Assembly (NCBI GenBank): GCA_021806645.1
Contig: JAJZQX010000001.1
Span: 1-64,000, forward strand
Length of the DNA stretch: 64,000 bases
Direction of reading: 5' to 3'
Source of the DNA: Myxococcales bacterium
GTDB taxonomy: Bacteria; Myxococcota; Myxococcia; Myxococcales; Anaeromyxobacteraceae
Both the position numbers and the translations under genes were made by a program. Of the stretch, positions 12,101 through 18,810 are shown piece by piece (within the stretch, counting starts at the first letter, position 1; the number at the start of each line of letters is the position of its first letter). A model generated the notes under the pieces. The model worked only from the letters and a program-made list of their open reading frames with translations, ran no database searches and had not been told where the DNA came from.

Positions 12101-12438
12101 CCCACCTGGTCTCCAAGCTGAAGAACGAGCTGGAGAAGGTGTTGCCGGAGAAGGTCCGGACCAACGTGCTCAAGCTGCTGGCGCGGCAGTACTGTGAGGT
12201 GCAGCACCCGGGCGACGTGCGCGCCTACCTCGACGGCGCCGAGCTGACCTCCAACCGGGTGGGGGCGCTCCTGGCCGGCGACCTGGAGGTGGTGCGGCGC
12301 GGCATGGTGGGCGAGAAGGCGCAGGTCTCCAAGCTGCGCGACGAGTCGAAGTTGAAGGACCTATCGAACTTCTGCATCTCGGAGGATTATGCGGTCCTCC
12401 GGGACCAGCTCGGCCTCGCGGCCGTCACTCCAGCCTGA
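148..12438 (+). CDS. gltI: Giant tetratricopeptide-repeat protein, GltI/AgmK-like gliding motility protein
   Basis: This 4096-residue protein is almost entirely helical TPR-like repeats, with the recurring pattern of a Leu-Gly-Asp turn, an Ala-rich helix and an acidic-Pro loop (for example RLGDAPGALAALARALELDP). The last 250-300 residues are different: a non-repeat globular domain rich in KEL, RPEL and HDQLD segments. No signal peptide is visible at the start, so a cytoplasmic location is likely. In Myxococcus xanthus a very large TPR protein, GltI (AgmK), is encoded next to GltJ (AgmX) and belongs to the focal-adhesion gliding machine. Here the next gene, 7 bases downstream, is a clear GltJ, which supports the name. 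The ATG at 148 follows a G-rich stretch. A 3163-codon open frame lies antisense to it and is a composition artefact. Confidence 0.85.
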   Translation: MDRQIRAHLETLEAAPGDPEAFRALEAAYRKGGRFEELASLQEARSRVVPVAEAVRLLAQAAELSRREAANPVRAEELYRAMLAIEPASQPALQALSELAEARQDWAALTDVLERRALATTEPAEGARLALRLGRLHEEQLGRRDRAVLRYAAAVRLDSGLVEARRRGLEACLELRRYAQAKRLLDTARDGGAERLALARDYARLGSTLADQALFHDVAMDSLIEAQMLDRAAPGAAEARERLTALPRRWREEEADLEAKAATAPRREASELLMRAAQLRAAYAPDGLGPAVDLLERAWSQAPGQAAVLELLERVLEERKDFGGHAAALERLASATRDRGALVQLHLAAARLKLVRLGDAPGALAALARALELDPACEPAALQSFEQLADAGRFADALAVLERHLEATPVKPGHALLRVRAAELARSWLDDPERAERHLEAALRADPGNAPAAAALAPLLAERGEWPRLAEVLAMRVASEPDAAERIRLQERLAAVELEQLDRPGDAFRTLSRALALDPRRAPVRTMMEEAARRARLVPELCRALRSAAQTVTGEPAVRRALLRRTGELLDRELGRPEAAAEAWRELAADDPADREAAGALADCEARARQREQELARLEAAHAQAGGAARQGTGNALARALSSAGRGTAAAKIWRELLASSADDQEALWGLHAALEATPGAVAADERTQVLARLAGLVHGAAERVEVELERASVLDAPLGRHGEAAGVVTAVLSSGGATSSQQQQAVALLERLLARGVDPLRIARVLAPVHAARGEPAKQVAMLELVARRLPPDADPRERARHLLDASAIRAERLGDLRGALTAAAEALRAAPSHAEARKRCEQLAGQVGAQAELYSLLVEAAHKLEGRPDEEAVLRRRAATVAEEELGASDAAAEQLRRCLALRPGDPELLARLTRVCLVAERWDEAAELLGERARAAAGPERSVLLGQQAEVLLERLHRAPAAAEAYREALALAGPAGRNRLLSRLAAALAATGDAAGQAAALNELAATTDDPAEAARAARESARLAAGLGDQAGAVTRLAAAVRADPTDAAAIGSLEQALADPEPEVVLTAAQALKQVHSTSGDVGGRLRALCAVARVHPEGAERAAAWHEVALLHEQARANPADALGAAVEAVRASPGDTGLRRELRRVADLGRDPEAAARAMEEAAEALDGAERAVVLRELGDWFERRLEARERAAAAWERLLAVWPEDAGALAALRRLYRATEHWPRLIDVCEAIAVHAVSPPARQDPLREIAALAESRLGDLPRAVEAWRQVAALAPGDRDVAAAIERLLTALDRPAELAAALEARLGRAYDPETAFRLAELLRTRLDDPAGALALHAELAKREPGQSGPRQALALLSALPGTVGREALGVADAALRVAGDHAGRVAIREARLSAVDEPLERVRLHAEVRALLEGELGDPAAALAAARRAFDEGGPGRDDAELDLRRLATAGGTFGPLADAYQAAAGAGGEEGLEWLRKAARVRDVELSDGPGAIVAWKAVLEAQPEDGEALEALERRYAEVTAVREQLEMAQRRATLATGDARIPALRHAADIARRAGDAEAEISSLSEARLVASRDEAVLAALEDALARAGRTSARVEVLHALADLAGDRDQAERLALLSRRAELLELDPDPQRPIDAYTAVLAESPRDPVAVAGLERLLQRPDTRAQAQRILEDVQRLAGDPARLAALLEIRLEATTAAHRPALLAEIAGLRERGGERGAAFATRLRAFEEAAAAGADDPAGRADLERLASDAAAWEAVARAYQAALPRVPAAALELRRRLATICGERLGALDRAVAWWDEVAAVDPGPGPLTALVRLRRRQGEKRELVAALLRLAEATPAPESKKELLFEVAKIMDEQLANREGAIEAYRKILSIDPEDPGALRLLGRLLGVAERWEELAAVMEREAAAAARRPDAAAEAAELRYRLGRIRQTRLADAPGALAAYRQVLERAPRHPGTLGALQELARTSGPAALDAALLLEPIYVAESEHARLIEVLEARVQNEAAPSARSGLLRRISALYGTQIRNGELAFTAAGRALNADPDSVEALRLAVGFGRQIGCGDQIQLLLAENADRAHEPAARVEYQRELARLESDPARAAEAWQRLLELAPEDREASAGLLDTLRGGPDAEALEKALRRALALEERPEGREALLADLAMLQEERLGDPAGAAATLKRLLELAPGNREAMARLDRLHVAGERWVELGDLLGRELTAARQASDAPAILVFCQRLGELKETRLMDRDGALALYEEVLASRPDSPEALARLGAMLERDPGNARAAQALETAYAAAGDHRQQAMALETRATGRPDRQERKALWIQLADLREGPLAEPELAFVALSRAFRDDPADDALRARVEALAAKTGQSEELAALYEDEIEKLQPAPKASVSLVLGRLYEEQLDGPPQAAQWYQLARALDPAAAPVALPALERLLQRLEAWAELAEVLQARSVAATGGERVQLLYRLGRLCEERLAAPDQAAHAYQQALAVDPRHLPSLQALEPLHEAAGRKEELAGNLAAQRAVVSDAATRERLLARQATLAAELGRPEEAVELWREVLGLRARHEEALAALEELLQQLERWSELAAHLRVRIAATVDRSEVTRLNDKLGWLMGVKLGDPTQAIQSYKAVLASDPTSKRALESLRDIYAAQGDLEGLAGTLRQLIPRQEDPAGVKRIRLDLAEALARAGQKLAAVEQGKLAFGVEPHTVEELVRIEEVFRAAGAAADGIRAAEARAAVLAGSGGPAEAIPAWLAVAELWTLQKRPDAAAAALDKVLALDVGNRPAFLQLRALHTAAANWRAYADLCLLFAPHAEPEERLALLKEVAVLREQRLGEKHMASLAWNRVLGEAPGDEQALAECWRLAQDSKDQDTLAVVIEDAADKARGMVRARLLLKLGQLLDAPPLDDAEGAENAIRRALEADPANPEALDALAGLFKRRGRVQELVITLEQKLEAAAGLDEKKALLLEVSRLYDGVLHDVDEAVAALRRILELDGGDPAALEALAALFRREHRWGELAAVLARARDLAGDDAARLGWQLQIAGLDENEIGDEEAAVEDYRTVLGLDDRNATALAGLERLYTKLDRFAELNRVYERQVELSADPAEQVRILARSAGIFEEKMHDPARATAQNEAILRVEGGNLSAIKALERLYRDQGLFDRLLIVMDHHLKLLTDHKEQVALMVTIGDVWWKEMSRVDRAEAIFNQAIQLDPESRQAVAALGRLYERSGNWNLSLDMLQREARIAGASRDAVEIYVRIGAIQEGMLLDLAAAREAYGKALALDPGCLPALRAMKGIAEREGNRDTYLEMLTAEARYAEDDEQRADRWSEVGRIFQEERDDRDGAVRAYEEALKRKADHLPAARPLSDLYVGLQRWPDAARVLEAIVRTLEGGGDAKELCRQSYRQGYVAEKLGQRDQALRSYRRAYELDATYLPALEGLGNLLVAEGQFEEALRIFTAIIIHHRDQLTDLEVVETHWQIGEVAGKLQQPDRAIGSFKKALELDGGHEPSRRSLIRLLEAAGDWDGAVEQRQRLLASLDGRARFEALVAIGQACRDRLKDPYQAIDAYLGASKIDPTDLQVTEALLALYRETRQGQKAADVLAQILDRPEVQADGPRAAKLHVLLAEILRDEVKDEAGALAQFEKALDLNPRQPQAFAWIEQVLGGGKRWAELEQAYLRMVQRLSKSPEAAAARLALWKTLGDLYRNVLKSDDGARMAYQVVSRADPEDAVAVELYADLSARTPGQEAEAMQAYRQLLKLGAKPQKALAALVSLHATLKQFDRAYSAAQVLVHFTGQATPEDVAVVGRLRKFAREQASRPLDDKLWGLLLHERLRGPLADIMSQLAQHARPMFVQSPKELGLNLKKDELDVQASMLFLVNMFKYVVRTLGVEPLRLFRRGEVPCRLQLVPTDPPGVLVAEELFSDRPKKELWFTLGKALAFRRPELYMARLMPHDQLDLVFQAACSLGTSRFVVTADSHLVSKLKNELEKVLPEKVRTNVLKLLARQYCEVQHPGDVRAYLDGAELTSNRVGALLAGDLEVVRRGMVGEKAQVSKLRDESKLKDLSNFCISEDYAVLRDQLGLAAVTPA

Positions 12439-12445
12439 GCGAGCC

Positions 12446-14068
12446 ATGAAATTCTCCTGCGACAGCTGTGGCGCGGCCTACATGATCTCGGACGAGAAGG
12501 TCGGTCCGAACGGGGTCAAGGTCCGCTGCAAGAAGTGCGGAAACCAGATCACGGTCCGGCGCGTCGAGGAGATGACGTCGGCGCCGGTCCTGGAGCGGGT
12601 CGCCCCGGCGGCCGCGCCGGGGCTCGACGAGGAACTCGGCAGCGCCTTCGACCACGCCTTCGGCGACCAGCCGGAGGCCACCGCGCCCTCCACGGAGGCC
12701 ACCCAGGCGCCGGCCACGGCCGCCTCGGAGACGGCCGCCCCGGCGGGCCAGGAGTGGTACGTCGCCATCGGCGAGGCGCAGGTCGGCCCGCTGCCGCTCC
12801 CCGAGGTGAGGAAGCGCTGGGAGGCCGGCGACATCGGCCCCGACTCGCTGGTCTGGCGCCCCGGCATGGCCGAGTGGGGGCCGCTCTCCGGCGTGCCCGA
12901 GCTGGCCGCCTTCCTGGCCCCGGTCCCGCAGCCGAGCGCGCCGTCCGCCGCGCCGGCCGCCTCGGTCTTCGCCGCGCCCACCACGCGCCAGGTGTCGCCG
13001 CAGGCGCGTCCGGCGGCGCCCGCCCAGGACGTGGAGTGGAAGCCCACGGGCGCCAGCGCCCTGGCGGCGCTGGCCAGCGAGGAGCTGGCGTCGCGCGCCC
13101 CGTCTCCGACCGTCGCCCCGGCCGCGCCCCGCTCGGTGATGGAGCAGTTGCCCGACTCGGGCGGCGTCGACCCGACCGGCGCCATCCCGCTCCCCCTCAA
13201 GGCGATGGAGCGAACCGGCGAGCGGCCGGTGCACCGCTCCTCGGTGGCCCGGGGCGCCGAGGAGCTGCGCCACAAGCGGACCGTCCGGACCGTGGTGCTG
13301 GTGGCCATGCTGGCGGTGGTCGCCGTCGCCGGCGGCGCCTTCGCCTGGATCCGGTTCTCCGGCAGGATGGGCATGCCGCCCCCGGCGGCGCCCGCCGCTC
13401 CGGTGGCGGTCCAGGCACCCGCGCCGCCGCCAGCCGCCCCGTTGCCCGCGCCCGCCGCCGCGACCAACGCGGTCGCCGCGGCGCCGGTCGAACCCGCGCC
13501 CACCGTTGCGCCCGAGCCAGAGAAGCCGGCCGGGATCGCGCACCCGAAGAAGGGGAAGGGCCCGGCTCCGGCCGCCCGGCCCGTGCACCCGGCGGTGGCG
13601 CACGCCGCCCCCGCCAGGCCCGCGGCGAAGCCGGCCGCGGAGAAGCCGGCCGGCAAGAAGAAGGACGGGCTGCTCGACTTCGACCAGGGGGGCGAAGACG
13701 ACCTCGCCGCCGCGCTCGGCAGCGGGAGCGGTGGCCGCAAGGTCTACGTCCCGCCCGCCGCCGGGACGGCCACGGCCGCGCCCGACCGGCTCGGCGACGG
13801 CCAGATCATGGAGTCGGTGCGACTCCACGCCGACGAGCTGCGCCGCTGCGTCTCCGAGCAGCAGGCCCGCGAGCCCGGCGTGAAGGGGACCATCAAGCTG
13901 GCCTGGGTCATCCAGGCCGACGGCTCGGCCAGGGACGTCCGCTGCCTCACCCCCGCGTACGCCCAGGGCGAGTTCGCGAAGTGCATGGCCGGGGTGGTTC
14001 GCGGCATCCGCTTCCCGCGCGTCGGCGATCCCAAGGGGCAGAACGTCACCTTCCCGTTCCAGTTCTGA
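12446..14068 (+). CDS. gltJ: GltJ/AgmX-like gliding motility protein (zinc ribbon, GYF, TM, C-terminal TonB-like domain)
   Basis: The 540-residue protein starts with a treble-clef zinc ribbon (C5-x2-C8 and C28-x2-C31). A GYF-type domain begins at W104 (WYVAIGEAQVGPL) and ends near residue 157. A Pro/Ala-rich linker, one membrane helix at about 281-303 and a long Ala/Pro periplasmic linker follow. The C-terminal 90 residues form the myxobacterial AgmX/PglI-type TonB-like domain with a Cys pair (LRRCV, VRCLT). This order matches GltJ of M. xanthus, which spans the inner membrane and binds the polarity GTPase MglA through its cytoplasmic ZnR/GYF part; that role is known for the family and inferred here. 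The start chosen at 12446 gives the intact zinc ribbon; an upstream in-frame ATG overlaps gltI. Confidence 0.88.
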   Translation: MKFSCDSCGAAYMISDEKVGPNGVKVRCKKCGNQITVRRVEEMTSAPVLERVAPAAAPGLDEELGSAFDHAFGDQPEATAPSTEATQAPATAASETAAPAGQEWYVAIGEAQVGPLPLPEVRKRWEAGDIGPDSLVWRPGMAEWGPLSGVPELAAFLAPVPQPSAPSAAPAASVFAAPTTRQVSPQARPAAPAQDVEWKPTGASALAALASEELASRAPSPTVAPAAPRSVMEQLPDSGGVDPTGAIPLPLKAMERTGERPVHRSSVARGAEELRHKRTVRTVVLVAMLAVVAVAGGAFAWIRFSGRMGMPPPAAPAAPVAVQAPAPPPAAPLPAPAAATNAVAAAPVEPAPTVAPEPEKPAGIAHPKKGKGPAPAARPVHPAVAHAAPARPAAKPAAEKPAGKKKDGLLDFDQGGEDDLAAALGSGSGGRKVYVPPAAGTATAAPDRLGDGQIMESVRLHADELRRCVSEQQAREPGVKGTIKLAWVIQADGSARDVRCLTPAYAQGEFAKCMAGVVRGIRFPRVGDPKGQNVTFPFQF

Positions 14069-14089
14069 GCGGGGCGGGCGAGGGCACCC

Positions 14090-15205
14090 ATGAGCCACGA
14101 GCCGAAGCCGGCAGCGCCGCTCGGCCCGTGCCGGACCTTGGAGTCGATGGGCGTGGCCGAGCTGGAGGCGCTGCGCCTCCTGCTGCGCGGCGGCTCGGTC
14201 GTCGACTGGCGCCGGCTCAACTTCAAGGGGCCGCGGGAGGTGGACGCCTTCCTCCGGCTCAACCTCTTCGACCTGCAGGACCCGCGCGACGAGCGGCGGC
14301 TGCGCGCGGTGCTGGCCCAGGCGGTCGAGTACCTGCGCTCGGCGTTCGGCTACCGGGTGGCCGTGCCGGTGGCCGAGCCGGCCGACCTGCGCCACCTGTT
14401 CCTGCTCGCCTCCGGCGCGGCCGAGCCGGTCCGCCACCGGCGCATCGCCTGCGTGGTGCTCAAGGTGATGCACGTCATCCACCACCTCGAGGCACGCGAG
14501 CTGCTCTTCCGCACCCCCATCCGCGAGGCCGACCTGGCCGAGCGGGTCCACCGGCGCGTCATGGCCGAGGCGGCGCGCATGCGCTCGCTGGGGATGCCGG
14601 TGGTGGAGTTCGTCGGCAACGTGAAGAGCCGCGAGTCGCTGGTGACCAAGCTGCTGGCCAAGAAGGAGTCGGTGGCGGCGCAGGTCTTCGACCGGGTCCG
14701 CTACCGGGTGGTCTGCGAGAAGCGCGACCAGCTGGCCGGGGTGGCCTGGCACCTCACGCAGCACCTCTTCCCCTTCAACTACGCGGTGCCCGGCCAGACC
14801 CGCAACTCGCTGCTCCGGTTCGGCGAGCTGCTCGGCCGCCACCCGCAGGGCGACGAGCTCACCGCGCAGCTGCAGCTGCCGGTAGACGCCGAGAAGCGCT
14901 CGGCCTCGGCGCCGCGCAACGAGTTCTCCGGCGAGACCTTCAAGATGCTCAACTTCGTGGTCGACGTTCCGGTGCGGGTGGACGAGCTGCTGCCGCCGGC
15001 CGACCCCATGGCCGACGAGCTGGGGCGGGTGGTCTTCGCGCTGGTAGAGTTCCAGGTGCTGGACGCCGCCACCGCGAAGACCAACGAGGCCGGCGACTCG
15101 TCGCACGACCGTTACAAGCGGCGCCAGCTGCAGCGGGTGCTGCGCCGGCTCTCGCGGGGACTGGTGGTGCCGAAGAAGAAGAGCGCGGGGAGGAAACGCC
15201 GATGA
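14090..15205 (+). CDS. Conserved myxobacterial protein, TIGR04552-type (function unknown)
   Basis: This 371-residue protein lacks a signal peptide and membrane helices and is rich in Arg and Leu. From memory it resembles the TIGR04552 family, seen mainly in Myxococcota; I recognise no catalytic motif. It lies 21 bases after gltJ and overlaps the next small gene by 4 bases (ATGA), so it is probably transcribed and translated with the gltIJ unit. Its C-terminus is basic (KKKSAGRKRR). A role linked to gliding or cell polarity would be a guess from position only. Confidence 0.7.
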   Translation: MSHEPKPAAPLGPCRTLESMGVAELEALRLLLRGGSVVDWRRLNFKGPREVDAFLRLNLFDLQDPRDERRLRAVLAQAVEYLRSAFGYRVAVPVAEPADLRHLFLLASGAAEPVRHRRIACVVLKVMHVIHHLEARELLFRTPIREADLAERVHRRVMAEAARMRSLGMPVVEFVGNVKSRESLVTKLLAKKESVAAQVFDRVRYRVVCEKRDQLAGVAWHLTQHLFPFNYAVPGQTRNSLLRFGELLGRHPQGDELTAQLQLPVDAEKRSASAPRNEFSGETFKMLNFVVDVPVRVDELLPPADPMADELGRVVFALVEFQVLDAATAKTNEAGDSSHDRYKRRQLQRVLRRLSRGLVVPKKKSAGRKRR

Positions 15206-15399
15206 GGGACAACTTCAAGGAAGGTCCGCTGGGCCAGGGCGAGGTCTCCAGGCCGGGGCGCTGCCAGCTCTGCGGGGTGGTCGGGCCGACCATCACGGTG
15301 CCGGACTCGCCGCCGCCCAACCAGCTCTGCCCGCGCTGCGTGATGGAGCAGCGCGACGCGCTCCAGGGCGGGGCTGGCGACGAGGAGCTGGACAGCTAG
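15202..15399 (+). CDS. Small four-cysteine protein (probable zinc ribbon)
   Basis: This protein has 65 residues, with two Cys pairs (CQLC near residue 22 and CPRC near residue 46) spaced as in a small zinc ribbon. Its ATG overlaps the stop of the preceding gene (ATGA), a sign of translational coupling, so it is the fourth member of the gltIJ unit. No function is known to me. It may be a metal-binding partner of the upstream protein. Confidence 0.65.
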   Translation: MRDNFKEGPLGQGEVSRPGRCQLCGVVGPTITVPDSPPPNQLCPRCVMEQRDALQGGAGDEELDS

Positions 15400-15433
15400 C
15401 GACGGACTGCTTCGCCTCGCTACGGCTGGACTC

Positions 15434-17083
<1,650 letters not shown>

Positions 17084-17140
17084 GTCGGCACGCCCTCCGG
17101 AAAGCGGGCTTATATCACGCCCATGCTAGGGTTTCGCGCC

Positions 17141-17584
17141 ATGGACGAGGGGCCGCGGTTCTTCACGGTCGAGGAGGCCAACCAGGCCATCGGCGACCTC
17201 CAGCTCGAGTTCGGGCGCATCGCGCAGGTCCGCTCCGAGCTCAGGCCGCTGGTGGAATCGCTCGGTGGCGCCGACCTGGTGGTGGCGGTGCTGCAGCAAG
17301 GCCAGGCGGCCCCGACCGGGCGCGACGCCGACGTGGTCCGGCTGCAGATCCTGGCCGACCAGATCACCGCGGCGGTGGAGCGGATCAACGCCATGGGCTG
17401 CCTGGTGAAGGACCTCGACCAGGGGCTGGTGGACTTCTACGCGCTCCGCGACGACGAGCCGGTCTTCCTCTGCTGGCAGTTCGGCGAGCCGGCGGTGATC
17501 TGGTGGCACCCGCTCGACGAGGGGTTCACCGGGCGGCAGCCGCTCGACGGCGTCAGCTACCGGCCGCCGCCGTTCGTGAACTGA
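17141..17584 (+). CDS. DUF2203 family protein
   Basis: This 147-residue protein has the family's N-terminal block RFFTVEEANQ and a C-terminal LCWQFGEPAVIWWHP block, typical of DUF2203 (COG4911). Function is unknown. The ATG at 17141 fits the family start; an alternative ATG at 17123 would add six residues. It is divergent from ffh, and the short gap contains an AT-rich ttatatcac stretch that may serve as a -10 element. Confidence 0.8.
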   Translation: MDEGPRFFTVEEANQAIGDLQLEFGRIAQVRSELRPLVESLGGADLVVAVLQQGQAAPTGRDADVVRLQILADQITAAVERINAMGCLVKDLDQGLVDFYALRDDEPVFLCWQFGEPAVIWWHPLDEGFTGRQPLDGVSYRPPPFVN

Positions 17585-17596
17585 CCGGCCGGAGTG

Positions 17597-17681
17597 TAGG
17601 GCCGCCCGGACTCGAACCGGGACGCCGCCTGCGCGGCAGGAGATTTTAAGTCTCCCGCGTCTGCCGTTTCGCCACGGCCCC
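17597..17681 (-). tRNA. tRNA-Leu, anticodon UAA
   Basis: Read on the minus strand, the cloverleaf is complete: acceptor GGGGCCG paired with CGGCCCU (G1-U72 wobble), discriminator A, D arm GCGAAACGGC, anticodon stem GGAGA/UCUCC with loop CUUAAAA (anticodon UAA), a long variable arm GCCGCGCAGGCGGC typical of class II tRNAs, and T arm CCCGG-UUCGAGU-CCGGG. The length is 85 nt. CCA is not encoded. Confidence 0.97.
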
Positions 17682-17737
17682 GCGCACCACCTTAGCGCAG
17701 GCGAGCGCCGCGCCGCGGCGCGGAGTGGCGTCGAAGC

Positions 17738-18760
17738 TCAGCGGGCGTAGCGCTGCTCGAAGAGGGCGCGCAGCCTGGGGTGCCGGCGCAGGAGTTCCAG
17801 CGTCAGGTCGGCGTGGCCGGGGACGTAGCCGTTGCCGATGACGAGCGTGGCGTCCCTGCCCACGCCCTCGGCGCCCAGCGCCGCTCCGGTGAAGCTGGTG
17901 GCCATGGAGAAGAAGATGACGGTGCCGCCGTCCTTGACGGCCAGCAGCGCCGTCATCTCGGTGCCGGCCACCGAGGCGCAGTTGACGACCAGGTCGAACC
18001 GGCCGCCGGCCGCCTCGACGCGGGCCAGGGCACCGACGGCGTCGGTGGCGTCGAGTTCCAGCGTCTCGTCGCAGACCCCGAGGGCGGTCAGGGCGGCCAG
18101 CGCCGCCGGGGAGCGGTCGGCGGCCACCACCCGCCCGGTGGCGCCCAGTTGCTGGCGCGCCTGCACCGCCACCAGGGCTCCGGACTTGCCCGCCCCCAGC
18201 ACCAGCACCCGCTGGCCCGGCCTGGTGTGGCGGGCCACCAGCGCCGGCGCGCCGCAGACGTCGAGCGCCGCCAGCGCCAGGTTCTCCGGAAGGTCGTCGG
18301 GGAGCCGGGCCCAGAGGCCGGTGGCGAAGAGGATGGCCAGCCCCCGGCACTCGACCCGGTCGATCTCGGGGCGGACCGCGGTGATGGCGTCGAGCCGGAG
18401 CGGGGTGAGCGTGAGAGAGACCAGGGTGGCGACGCGGGCGCCCGGGGCGAGCGTTCCGGCGGCCGGGTGGCGCGCACCGACGGCGCGGACCCGCCCGATG
18501 AGCATGCCGCCCGAGCCGGTGACGGGGTTCTGGAGCTTGCCGCGGGCGGCGACGATGCGCGTGATCTCGGCGGCGATGGCGGCCGGCTCGCGCCCCACCG
18601 CCGACTCGATCTGCCGGAAGGCGGCGGCGTCTACGTTGAGGGCCTCGACGTCGATGCTCAGCTCGTCGTCGCCGAGGGGGAGGGTGGGGTCGAGGCGGGA
18701 GGCCCGCTGGGGGAGCACGCCCGGGGGTGAGACCACGCGCCGGAGGCCGTAGGGATCCAT
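17738..18760 (-). CDS. kdd: L-erythro-3,5-diaminohexanoate dehydrogenase
   Basis: In lysine fermentation this enzyme oxidises L-erythro-3,5-diaminohexanoate with NAD(P)+ to 5-amino-3-oxohexanoate. The 340-residue protein has the characteristic N-terminus (MDPYGLRRVVSPPGVLPQ), a Rossmann motif VLVLGAGKSG near residue 185 and the end block NGYVPGHADLTLELL, which I recognise from Kdd proteins. The partner genes (kamA, kamDE, kce, kal) are not nearby, so the gene stands alone between tRNA-Leu and a peptidase. It may serve lysine use with distant partners or have another substrate. Confidence 0.82.
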   Translation of the reverse strand: MDPYGLRRVVSPPGVLPQRASRLDPTLPLGDDELSIDVEALNVDAAAFRQIESAVGREPAAIAAEITRIVAARGKLQNPVTGSGGMLIGRVRAVGARHPAAGTLAPGARVATLVSLTLTPLRLDAITAVRPEIDRVECRGLAILFATGLWARLPDDLPENLALAALDVCGAPALVARHTRPGQRVLVLGAGKSGALVAVQARQQLGATGRVVAADRSPAALAALTALGVCDETLELDATDAVGALARVEAAGGRFDLVVNCASVAGTEMTALLAVKDGGTVIFFSMATSFTGAALGAEGVGRDATLVIGNGYVPGHADLTLELLRRHPRLRALFEQRYAR

Positions 18761-18810
18761 GGGTTCTGAGCGTAGCCTCGACTCCCCGGCACGGCTAGAG
18801 TCGCAGGGCG

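Noticed and set aside
2716-12207. A 3163-codon open frame antisense to gltI
   Set aside because: It is a mirror of the GC-rich codon use of gltI: low-complexity Leu/Arg/Gly/Gln sequence, no ribosome site and no domain.
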